Shown: piece by piece, positions 24,705-32,370 of the stretch | Layout: every line of letters begins with the position of its first letter | Position numbering within the stretch: position 1 is the stretch's first letter | Source: Gemmatimonadota bacterium | GTDB lineage: Bacteria > Gemmatimonadota > Gemmatimonadetes > Gemmatimonadales > GWC2-71-9 | Assembly (NCBI GenBank): GCA_003223395.1 | Contig: QHUZ01000087.1 | Coordinates: 1-55,739 of the forward strand | Direction of reading: 5' to 3' | DNA length: 55,739 bases | The notes under the pieces: model-generated | Databases searched by the model: none | What the model was told of the DNA's origin: nothing | What the model saw: the letters and a program-made list of their open reading frames with translations, nothing else | Translations under genes and position numbers: made by a program

Positions 24705-25061
24705 TTGACTATCCTCTATATCGCACTCGCCGGTGCGGCTGGCACGCTCACCCGCTTCGGCACCGAGCGGCTTGTGTCAGGGCGTCTCGCGACCCTCCTC
24801 GTCAATCTCGTCGGATCCCTGATCCTCGGCTTTGTTGTCCACTACGCGACGCGATCGGGGTCCATCGCACCCGCGGTCAGATCCGCATTGACGATCGGAT
24901 TCTGCGGCGGGCTCACGACGATGAGCACCTTCAGTTACGAATCACTCGCGTTGCTCGTGCAGGGGCAGTACCCGCGTGCGGCCCTCTACATGGGCGCAAC
25001 GATTATTGGATGTTTGGGCGCGGTGCTGGGAGGCATGGTACTCGCTGAAAGGCTTGTGTAA
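24705..25061 (+). CDS. crcB: Fluoride channel CrcB/Fluc
   Basis: From TTG 24705 the protein has 118 residues in four helices, with GGAAG-like AGAAGTLTRFGTE, LLVNLVGSLILGF, and the hallmark GFCGGLTTMSTFSYES. Fluc channels let fluoride leave the cell as dual-topology dimers. The TTG is chosen because AGGAG lies seven bases upstream and because the earlier in-frame ATGs fall inside the riboswitch. It ends just before a structured repeat. Confidence 0.94.
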   Translation: MTILYIALAGAAGTLTRFGTERLVSGRLATLLVNLVGSLILGFVVHYATRSGSIAPAVRSALTIGFCGGLTTMSTFSYESLALLVQGQYPRAALYMGATIIGCLGAVLGGMVLAERLV

Positions 25062-25062
25062 G

Positions 25063-25148
25063 CGCGGACATGCAAAAACTAGGTTGTCCCGATAACGACA
25101 GCCTACAAACCGCTGCGCGTCGGTGCGTCTAGTCTTTGCAGGTCCGCG
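25063..25148. repeat. Structured palindromic element, copy A
   Basis: Arms CGCGGACATGCAAAAACTAG (25063-25082) and CTAGTCTTTGCAGGTCCGCG (25129-25148) match at 18 of 20 positions; GTTTTT follows the right arm. The inner part has GGTTGTCCCG and ACCGCTGC blocks shared with copy B (30630-30776). It lies between converging crcB and a barrel gene, so it can act as a bidirectional terminator. Confidence 0.7.
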
Positions 25149-25161
25149 TTTTTGATTACGA

Positions 25162-25713
25162 TCAATGGAACGTCACGCCTACGCCGAACTGGAAGAAGTT
25201 GTGACTGAAGCCGCTGTCCGGGTGCCCCCAGACAAAGTTCGCCACCGGCGTGACGGAGGTGTTCGCACTGACCCGCACGTCATAGCCGCCGCCGAGCGTG
25301 AATCCGGGGCCCGTGTTGCCGCTGCTGCTCCCCCCGCCGCTGGCCTCGACGCGCGAGAACCCGACGCCGGCGCTCAGGAACAGACCGCCCGCAGGCTGCG
25401 GATAGTAGTCAGCGGCAAGCGAGACGTTCCCAGCCGTGATTGTGACGCCCTGATCACTCTTCGTCCACGCGATTGATTCGGCACCCAGGAGGAGATGGGG
25501 ACTCACGGTGCCGCCCAATCTGACGTGGCCCGTGAACGAACTCTCGCGACCGAGTCCGCTGCAGGTGCTGCATGAGATGCCGTAGCTCCCATAACCCACT
25601 CCGAAACCGATCCAGAATCCTTTGCGGGTCTGGGGATGTTGTGCCGATGCAACCGAGGCACCGAGCGCTAACAACACCAGGACGATCGCACTACTGCGCG
25701 AGCTGTAACCCAT
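25162..25713 (-). CDS. Outer-membrane beta-barrel protein
   Basis: The 183 residues have a signal peptide (IVLVLLALGASVASAQ) and barrel strands ending in FFQFGVGVTFH, a good terminal strand. GISCSTCSG near residue 47 could form a surface disulphide. Gly-Ser-rich loops are visible near residue 125. The role is unknown; such small barrels are common in this phylum. Transcribed toward crcB. Confidence 0.8.
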   Translation of the reverse strand: MGYSSRSSAIVLVLLALGASVASAQHPQTRKGFWIGFGVGYGSYGISCSTCSGLGRESSFTGHVRLGGTVSPHLLLGAESIAWTKSDQGVTITAGNVSLAADYYPQPAGGLFLSAGVGFSRVEASGGGSSSGNTGPGFTLGGGYDVRVSANTSVTPVANFVWGHPDSGFSHNFFQFGVGVTFH

Positions 25714-25801
25714 TGGTCCCCCAGGTAGGTAGAGCGTAGTCCAATATTCGAAATGGAACGGTTCCGCGCCAGCAATCGCGGAACTCGTTGCGATACCTGG
25801 G

Positions 25802-25814
25802 TATGTAGAAACCC
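25802..25814 (+). promoter_or_regulatory. Probable leaderless promoter (-10) of otsA
   Basis: TATGTA at 25802-25807 lies seven bases before ATG 25815, and no Shine-Dalgarno sequence precedes the ATG. This matches the spacing seen at nadE and the SRPBCC gene. Confidence 0.35.
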
Positions 25815-28097
25815 ATGCGACTGTCGCTGAGATTCGTCATCCCGCTGCTGGTCGCGCTCGCCATCTTCGCCTACGCGGCGCTCCCGCTGGTGGACAAGCT
25901 CATGCTCCGCTGGTTCAGCCGCGACCTCGAGGTGCGCGCCAACCTGATTGCGACCACGGTCGACGATCCGCTCCATAACCTGGTTCGGACCGGCGACCGC
26001 AGCCGCATCCAGGAGTTCTTCACGCGCCTGACGCAGGACGAGCGCCTGTTCGCGGTCGCGTTTTGCCCCGCGGAGACCGGCGATCCGGTCGCGACCCCGA
26101 CATTGCCGGCGGAGGTGCGCTGCTCCGATCTGGATCGCTTCACTCAGCCGTCGGGCGATCTCCTGCAGACCACGAGCGGTCCCGTGTTCATATCGGTGCG
26201 CCCGCTGGTGAGCGGCGGGAAGCTCGTGCTGGTGCACGACATGAGTTTCATCGCACGCCGCAGCCGCGAGACACGCGACTACCTCTTCCTCTTCTTTGTC
26301 GGGCTCGGCCTCACCGTCGCGCTCATCACCGTCGTGATCGCGCAGCTCTCCTGGCGCGGCTGGGTGCAGGGACTCCGCGCGTTGCTGCGTGGCGAGGGCC
26401 TGCTGGTGGTACTGGGTCGGGCGGGCGGGCGCGGGTTCGCCGGGCCGCCCCCCGAGCTGCGGCCGATCGTGAAAGACCTGCGGGCGCTGATCGAGGACTT
26501 GGAGGCCGATCACCGCTCGCGCGATGGGGAGCAGCTCGCCTGGTCGCCCGCGACGCTGCGCCAAATCCTGCGTCGCGAGCTGCGCGGTCAGGAGGTGATC
26601 GTGGTGTCCAACCGCGAGCCGTACATCCACATGCGGCGCGGGGGGGGGCCCGGGATCGAGGTGTGGCGGCCGGCGAGCGGGGTCGTCAGCGCGCTCGAGC
26701 CGATCATGCGCGCCTGCTCGGGGACCTGGATCGCGCACGGCAGCGGCACGGCCGATCGCGACGTGGTCGACGCCCACGACCGGGTTGTCGTGCCGCCGCC
26801 ACCCGATGCGGCCGCCTACCAGCTCCGCCGGGTATGGCTCACGGAGGAAGAAGAGGCCGGCTACTACTACGGCTTCGCGAATGAGGGGCTGTGGCCGCTC
26901 TGCCACATCGCGCACGTGCGGCCGGAGTTCCGCCGGCGCGATTGGGAGCAGTACAATTCGGTGAACGCCAAATTTGCCGACACCGTCGTCGAAGAGGCGA
27001 CGTCCCAGGACCCGATCGTGCTGGTCCAGGATTACCACTTCGCGTTGCTGCCGCAGATGATCAAGGAGATCCTCCCCGCGGCCACGATCATCTCCTTCTG
27101 GCACATTCCGTGGCCTAACCCCGAAGCCTTCGCGATCTGCCCGTGGCGCGAAGAGCTGCTCGATGGACTCCTCGGCAGCGCGATCCTCGGATTCCACACG
27201 CAATTTCACGTCAACAACTTTGTGGACACGGTGGACCGCCTACTCGAGGCGCGCGTCGACCGCGAGGAGTTCGCCGTCACGTATCGCGGCAAGCCGACCT
27301 CGGTGCGGCGCTACCCGATTTCCGTGGAATGGCCCCCCGCCGCCGAGCTGCTCGCCGTCCCCGTCGAACAGTGCCGCACCGAGATCCGCCAGCGGCACAA
27401 TCTCCCGCCCGAGCACGCCGTGGGGATCGGCGTGGAGCGCATGGACTACACGAAGGGCATCGAGGAGCGGCTGCGGGCGGTCGAGCGGCTGCTCGAGGTC
27501 GAGCCGCAGTGGATCGGCAAGTTCTCCTTCATCCAGATCGCCGCGCCGACACGCATTCATATAGAGGAATACCGGACCTACGAGGCGCGCGTCCGCGACC
27601 TCGCGACGCGCATCAATCAGCGGTTTCCCGAGGCCATCCATCCGCCGATCATCCTGAAGATCGAGCACCACCAACCGAACGACATCTTCGAGTATTACCG
27701 CGGCGCCGACCTGTGCATGGTCACGTCGTTGCACGACGGCATGAATCTCGTCGCGAAGGAATTCGTGTCCGCCCGCGACGACGAGCGCGGCGTGCTCATA
27801 CTCAGCCTCTTCACCGGCGCCGCACGCGAGCTGCCCGAAGCGCTCATCGTGAACCCCTATGACACCGATCAGTGCGCCGCGGCGCTGCAGCTCGCGCTCA
27901 CGATGCCGAGCGCCGAGCAACGGACGCGCATGCGACTGATGCGCGGCCTGATTCAGGACTTCAATGTGTTCCGCTGGGCCGGACGCATGCTGATGGACGC
28001 CGCCGCAATGCGCCGCCGCGGACGGCTGCCGGACATCGTCGCGGTGCCGGCGGGACAACGCCAGGGATCGGCGCTCAAGCGGATCGGGCTGCGATGA
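25815..28097 (+). CDS. otsA: Membrane-tethered trehalose-6-phosphate synthase (GT20)
   Basis: The 760-residue fusion has TM1 at about 7-27, an extracytoplasmic sensor-like region to about 150, TM2 at about 158-180, and a HAMP-like helix pair to about 235. GT20 catalysis then begins at EVIVVSNREPYIH. Conserved GT20 residues are VQDYHFALLPQM, HIPWPNPE, VERMDYTKGI and LHDGMNLVAKEF. It joins glucose from a nucleotide sugar to glucose-6-phosphate; a related GT20 product such as glucosylglycerol phosphate is possible. Ordinary OtsA (about 470 residues) is soluble, so the N-terminal module suggests control by an envelope signal. The stop overlaps otsB. Confidence 0.9.
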   Translation: MRLSLRFVIPLLVALAIFAYAALPLVDKLMLRWFSRDLEVRANLIATTVDDPLHNLVRTGDRSRIQEFFTRLTQDERLFAVAFCPAETGDPVATPTLPAEVRCSDLDRFTQPSGDLLQTTSGPVFISVRPLVSGGKLVLVHDMSFIARRSRETRDYLFLFFVGLGLTVALITVVIAQLSWRGWVQGLRALLRGEGLLVVLGRAGGRGFAGPPPELRPIVKDLRALIEDLEADHRSRDGEQLAWSPATLRQILRRELRGQEVIVVSNREPYIHMRRGGGPGIEVWRPASGVVSALEPIMRACSGTWIAHGSGTADRDVVDAHDRVVVPPPPDAAAYQLRRVWLTEEEEAGYYYGFANEGLWPLCHIAHVRPEFRRRDWEQYNSVNAKFADTVVEEATSQDPIVLVQDYHFALLPQMIKEILPAATIISFWHIPWPNPEAFAICPWREELLDGLLGSAILGFHTQFHVNNFVDTVDRLLEARVDREEFAVTYRGKPTSVRRYPISVEWPPAAELLAVPVEQCRTEIRQRHNLPPEHAVGIGVERMDYTKGIEERLRAVERLLEVEPQWIGKFSFIQIAAPTRIHIEEYRTYEARVRDLATRINQRFPEAIHPPIILKIEHHQPNDIFEYYRGADLCMVTSLHDGMNLVAKEFVSARDDERGVLILSLFTGAARELPEALIVNPYDTDQCAAALQLALTMPSAEQRTRMRLMRGLIQDFNVFRWAGRMLMDAAAMRRRGRLPDIVAVPAGQRQGSALKRIGLR

Positions 28098-28843
28098 GCG
28101 CGGCGCCTCTCCCGCCCCTCCCGCCCCTCCCGCCCCTCCCGCGGTCCGACTGGGCGTATTTCTTCGACATCGACGGCACGCTGATCGACTTCGCCGACAC
28201 ACCAAGCTCCGTTCAGGTGAGCGACGAAGTGCGGCGGCTCCTCGAGCGGCTCTATCAATGCGCGAGCGGCGCGGTCGCCCTGATGAGCGGCCGGACCATC
28301 GCCGAGGTCGATCGCCTGTTTCCCGCCGTGCAGATCCCCGTGGCGGGCCAGCATGGCGTCGAGCGCCGCAATGCCGCCGGGGTCTACAGCCGGCACGCGG
28401 CGCCGACCGAACGCGTCGAGCAGGCGCGCCGGCGGCTCACCGCTGCCATCGCCGACAAGCCGGGACTGCTGCTCGAGGACAAAGGCGTCTCGCTGGCACT
28501 GCATTACCGGCGCGTGCCGGAGCTGGCGGACTTCGCGCAGCGCACGATGCAGGAAGTCCTCCCGCAGCTCGCCGGCCAATACAGCCTGCAGCTCGGCAAG
28601 AGCGTCGTCGAAATGAAGCCCGCGGGGAAGGACAAGGGACTCGCCGTCCGCGAGTTCCTGGAGGAGCCTCCGTTTGCGGGCCGGGTGCCGGTGTTCGTCG
28701 GTGACGACGATACCGACGAATACGGCTTCCACGTAGTGAACCAGCTCGGCGGACACTCGATCAAGGTCGGCGCGGGGGCGACGGCGGCCCGCTGGCGGCT
28801 CCCCGACGTAGAGGCGGTGCGGCAGTGGCTACGCTCGATCTAG
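28094..28843 (+). CDS. otsB: Trehalose-6-phosphate phosphatase
   Basis: The 249-residue HAD enzyme has FFDIDGTLIDF, ALMSGRTIAEVD, GQHGVERR, KPAGKDKGLAV and FVGDDDTDEYGF, all typical of OtsB. It releases trehalose from the otsA product. The N-terminus LPPLPPLPPLP is encoded by a CCCGCCCCT simple repeat. ATG at 28094 overlaps the otsA stop, and the 3' end overlaps the GH15 start by 19 bases. Confidence 0.95.
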   Translation: MSAAPLPPLPPLPPLPRSDWAYFFDIDGTLIDFADTPSSVQVSDEVRRLLERLYQCASGAVALMSGRTIAEVDRLFPAVQIPVAGQHGVERRNAAGVYSRHAAPTERVEQARRRLTAAIADKPGLLLEDKGVSLALHYRRVPELADFAQRTMQEVLPQLAGQYSLQLGKSVVEMKPAGKDKGLAVREFLEEPPFAGRVPVFVGDDDTDEYGFHVVNQLGGHSIKVGAGATAARWRLPDVEAVRQWLRSI

Positions 28844-30627
28844 CGCTCATCGGCAACGGGACGATCGGCGCCCTCGTCGATCCCGCCGGCGAGATCACCT
28901 GGGCCTGTTTCCCCCGGTTCGACGGCGATCCCATGTTCTGTTCGCTCCTCAAGCCGCGGACGGGAAACGGACAGCGCGCCGACATCGGCTTCTTTACCAT
29001 CGAGCTGCTCGACCGGGTCAAGATCGAGCAGTACTACCTGCACAACACCCCGGTCGTCGTCACGCGCATGACGGACTCCGCCGGCGGGACCATCGAGATC
29101 AGCGATTTCGCGCCGCGCTTCGAGCACCACGGCCGGATCTTCTGTCCGATGATGCTGGTGCGGCGCGTGCAGCGCACCGCGGGGCACCCGCGCATTCGCG
29201 TGCGCGCGCGGCCGGCGCAGAGCTACGGCCAGCCGCTCGCCGCCACGACCTCCGGTAGCAATCACATCCGCTACGTCGGGAATGCGCTGGTGCTGCGGCT
29301 GACGAGCGACGCACCCATCACCGCGATTCTCGAGGAAAACCCGTTGTTCGTCGACGACGCCATCACGTTCGTGCTCGGCCCGGACGAAACGCTCCAGGAC
29401 CGGGTCGCCGACGTAGGCGCGCGCTTCCTCACCGAGACGACGGCGTATTGGCGCGATTGGGTGCGCTCGCTCGCCATTCCGTTCGAATGGCAGGACGCCG
29501 TGATCCGCGCCGCGATCACACTGAAGCTCAACGTCTTCGAGGACACGGGCGCGATCATTGCCGCCGTCACGACGTCGATCCCCGAAGCCGCGGACAGCAG
29601 CCGCAACTGGGACTACCGCTTCTGCTGGCTGCGGGACGCGTACTTCGTCGTGAATGCCTTGAATCGCCTGGGCGCGACGCAGACGATGGAGCGGTACCTC
29701 GGCTTCATCCGCAACGTCGTCGCCGAGGGCGCCGACGGGGGGGGGCGGCTCGATCCGGTGTACACCGTCACCGGTCACCGGCTGCCGCCGGAGCGCGTGG
29801 TGGAGTCGCTGCCGGGTTACCGCGGCATCGGGCCCGTGCGGGTGGGCAACCAGGCTGCGGAGCAGTCGCAGCACGACGTGTACGGCTCATCCATTCTCGC
29901 CGCCACGCACGTGTTCTACGACCGGCGGCTGGTCCGGCAAGGCGATGAGTCGCTGTTCCGCCGCCTCGAGCCGCTGGGGGAGCGCGCGTTCCGGTCCTTC
30001 GATCAGCCGGATGCAGGGTTGTGGGAGCTGCGGGGCAGCACGCGGGTGCACACGTTCTCCGCCGTGATGTGCTGGGTGGGGTGCGAGCGGTTGGGCCGCA
30101 TCGCGAAACAGCTCGGCCTCGAGGACCGCGCCAGCTACTGGTGCCAGCGCGCCCGCGAGCTGCACGAGGAGATTTCGCGCCGCGCGTGGAACGAGAAGCT
30201 GGGCACGTTCGTCGCCACCTTCGATGGCGACACGCTGGATGCCAGCCTTTTGCAGCTGAACGAGCTGTTCTTCGTCGCGGACGACGATCCCCGCTTCGTT
30301 GCGACGGTGCGCGCCATCGGGAAACAGTTGAAGCGGGGCGATTTCGTGTTCCGCTACACCACCCCCGACGATTTCGGCACGCCGGCGAACGCGTTTCTGG
30401 TGTGCACGTTCTGGTACATCAACGCCCTGGCCGCGATTGGCGAGCGCGATGAAGCGCGCCGCATGTTCGAGGACATCCTGGCGTGCCGCAACCGGTTCGG
30501 GCTCCTCGCCGAGCACATCGACCCAAAGACAAGGGAGCAGTGGGGGAATTTCGTGCAGACATACAGCATGGTAGGACTGATTAGCTCGGCGATTCGGCTA
30601 TCACAAAGATGGGATCAAGCATTCTAG
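28825..30627 (+). CDS. GH15 family glycosidase (glucoamylase/trehalase-like)
   Basis: The 600-residue protein has the N-terminal beta-sandwich start ALIGNGTIGALVDPAGEITW and the (alpha/alpha)6 domain with NWDYRFCWLRDAYF, QHDVYGSSIL and a C-terminal LLAEHIDPKT with a probable catalytic Glu. There is no signal peptide, so it works in the cytosol. GH15 proteins next to otsAB are often called trehalases or glucoamylases; here it could recycle trehalose or trim a glucan. Start GTG 28825 lies inside otsB. Confidence 0.88.
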   Translation: MATLDLALIGNGTIGALVDPAGEITWACFPRFDGDPMFCSLLKPRTGNGQRADIGFFTIELLDRVKIEQYYLHNTPVVVTRMTDSAGGTIEISDFAPRFEHHGRIFCPMMLVRRVQRTAGHPRIRVRARPAQSYGQPLAATTSGSNHIRYVGNALVLRLTSDAPITAILEENPLFVDDAITFVLGPDETLQDRVADVGARFLTETTAYWRDWVRSLAIPFEWQDAVIRAAITLKLNVFEDTGAIIAAVTTSIPEAADSSRNWDYRFCWLRDAYFVVNALNRLGATQTMERYLGFIRNVVAEGADGGGRLDPVYTVTGHRLPPERVVESLPGYRGIGPVRVGNQAAEQSQHDVYGSSILAATHVFYDRRLVRQGDESLFRRLEPLGERAFRSFDQPDAGLWELRGSTRVHTFSAVMCWVGCERLGRIAKQLGLEDRASYWCQRARELHEEISRRAWNEKLGTFVATFDGDTLDASLLQLNELFFVADDDPRFVATVRAIGKQLKRGDFVFRYTTPDDFGTPANAFLVCTFWYINALAAIGERDEARRMFEDILACRNRFGLLAEHIDPKTREQWGNFVQTYSMVGLISSAIRLSQRWDQAF

Positions 30628-30629
30628 AA

Positions 30630-30776
30630 AAGCGAGGACATGCAAAAGCTAGTCTTGAGACGCACCGCGGGCCTCAGTCAACGGTTAACGGGACCACCCT
30701 AGCGAGGGTTGTCCCGTTGACTCAAGACCGTTGACCGCTGCTGCGTCTGTTGCCTAGTCTTTGCATGTCCTCGCTT
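30630..30776. repeat. Structured palindromic element, copy B
   Basis: Outer arms AAGCGAGGACATGCAAAAGC (30630-30649, continuing TAG) and CTAGTCTTTGCATGTCCTCG (30754-30773, continuing CTT) match at 21 of 23 positions. Nested inside are AGACGCA/TGCGTCT, GTCAACGG/CCGTTGAC and a hairpin ACGGGACCACCCT-AGCG-AGGGTTGTCCCGT. It is homologous to copy A and also lies between converging genes. Its right arm supplies the TAG stop of treA. Confidence 0.75.
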
Positions 30777-32370
30777 GTGCAGGCTGTGCGCACAATGCCA
30801 GTGCGACTCCGTTCGTCCATCCAAATCCATCCTGCGTCGGATACTCACCGCCCCCTGCTTTGCGAGTCGTGTTGACCACATCGTACTTCTCCATCATTCG
30901 CCCAGTTGCCTGGTAGGTCCGATTGATGAGCCGGAGCCAGCGGCTTGCCGCCTGATCGGCCAGGTCGCCCCGGCCATAGCGGCGTACCCCTTCGATCGTC
31001 AGCCACACGAGTGGCGGCCAGCCGTTGGGGCCGTCCCACTGCTGCCCCGACGCGAAGTTCGTCGTCACGAAGCCGCCCGGTTTCAGGAAATCGCGCTCGA
31101 GGCGCGCGGCAACCCTTCTCCCCTGGTCATCGGTCGCGATGCCGAAGTAGAGCGGCTCGGCTGCGGCGAGCGACGGACGATCCGTGACGAGCGCCCCGGT
31201 GCGCCAGCGCCGATCGAAGAAGAAGCCCGCCTTGGCGTCGTACATCGCAAGAATCGCCCGCCGGCGCGTATCCGCCCGCTGTTTGAACCGCCGGAAGAGT
31301 GTGTCGTCCCCCCTGCCGTTGCGGACGAAGGCGAAGGCCGCGATGGTGCGCTCGGTGTTGTACAGCAGGCTGTTGAGATCGACCGGGATCAGGTCCGTGG
31401 TCTCGAGCGTGCGCAGGTCTTTGGGATTGCGCATCCAGCGGCTCGAAAAGTCCCAGCCACTCTCCGCCGTCGCACGCACGTTGCGATAGAACTTGGCGCG
31501 GAGCGACTCGGGGAGCGTCTGACCGAGCTCGACGTCGGGCCGGTAGGATTCGGGCCGCGGCTCGTCAGAGTCGTCCCAGTACCGGTTCAGTACGACGCTG
31601 TCCGGCAGTCGCACCACTCGGCGGAACGCGTGTCCCGGCGCCAACGTGTCCGCGCCATCCATCCAGAACGCGTACTCCTTCTCCATCGCGTCGAGGTACC
31701 GCAGGGCCTGCGCCGTGTCCGTGGCGCGCGCGTACAGTCCCACCATTGCCGCGAAGTAGGGCGGCTGGCTGCGGCTCCGGTAGTAGGTGCGATTGCCGTT
31801 CGGAATGTGCCCGATCGTCAAGATGAGATGCGCGAAGTTGTCCAACATGTTCTTCACGAAGTCGGTGCGCCCGCTCTGCACCAGCCCGAGCATCGTGAAG
31901 TAGGAATCCCAGTAATAGACCTCGCGGAAGCGCCCGCCGGGAACGATGTAGGGACTCGGGAGAGGGATGAGGGACGAGTGGGTGTCCGCGCTGTCGGCGG
32001 AGCGCGTCAGCACCGGCCACAGCGCGTTGACATGCGCGACCATGCTCTGCGATGCGACGGTGTGGTACCCGTCACCTGCCGGCTGCGGCAACACGAAATT
32101 CTGCTCGACGAACGCGCGGAGCACGAATCCGGGTGTGCGCCGCGCCGAATCGTAGCGCACCTCGATGACGCGAGGCTCTGACTTCGGATGCGCGTCGACG
32201 AACTCTTTGGAATCGGGGAAGATTCCCGAAAGCTGGACGTCCGAGAAGAGCGCGCCGATGTCGTGCGCGGGGTCGTATGACGGTCGGACGGTCGGACGGC
32301 CGGACGGCCCGCAGGCAGCCAGCCCGAGCAGTCCGGCGCACAGCGTACGGCGCACGGCGTACGCAGTCAT
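30754..32370 (-). CDS. treA: GH37 trehalase, lipoprotein
   Basis: The 538-residue enzyme has a lipoprotein signal (LCAGLLGLAACG), so it is anchored outside the inner membrane. Both trehalase signatures are present: PGGRFREVYYWDSYF and QWDGPNGWPPL, then GGGEYPTQDGFGWTNG. It hydrolyses trehalose to two glucoses. The tail QARTCKD and the stop lie in the palindromic element. ATG at 32370 touches the symporter stop (TGATG), so the two are one operon. Confidence 0.95.
   Translation of the reverse strand: MTAYAVRRTLCAGLLGLAACGPSGRPTVRPSYDPAHDIGALFSDVQLSGIFPDSKEFVDAHPKSEPRVIEVRYDSARRTPGFVLRAFVEQNFVLPQPAGDGYHTVASQSMVAHVNALWPVLTRSADSADTHSSLIPLPSPYIVPGGRFREVYYWDSYFTMLGLVQSGRTDFVKNMLDNFAHLILTIGHIPNGNRTYYRSRSQPPYFAAMVGLYARATDTAQALRYLDAMEKEYAFWMDGADTLAPGHAFRRVVRLPDSVVLNRYWDDSDEPRPESYRPDVELGQTLPESLRAKFYRNVRATAESGWDFSSRWMRNPKDLRTLETTDLIPVDLNSLLYNTERTIAAFAFVRNGRGDDTLFRRFKQRADTRRRAILAMYDAKAGFFFDRRWRTGALVTDRPSLAAAEPLYFGIATDDQGRRVAARLERDFLKPGGFVTTNFASGQQWDGPNGWPPLVWLTIEGVRRYGRGDLADQAASRWLRLINRTYQATGRMMEKYDVVNTTRKAGGGEYPTQDGFGWTNGVALALCAQPAQARTCKD

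Noticed and set aside
25668-27209. 513-codon minus-strand frame over otsA
   Set aside because: It is antisense to otsA, whose GT20 motifs are complete.
30775-32181. 468-codon plus-strand frame
   Set aside because: It lies opposite the trehalase gene, which carries both family signatures.
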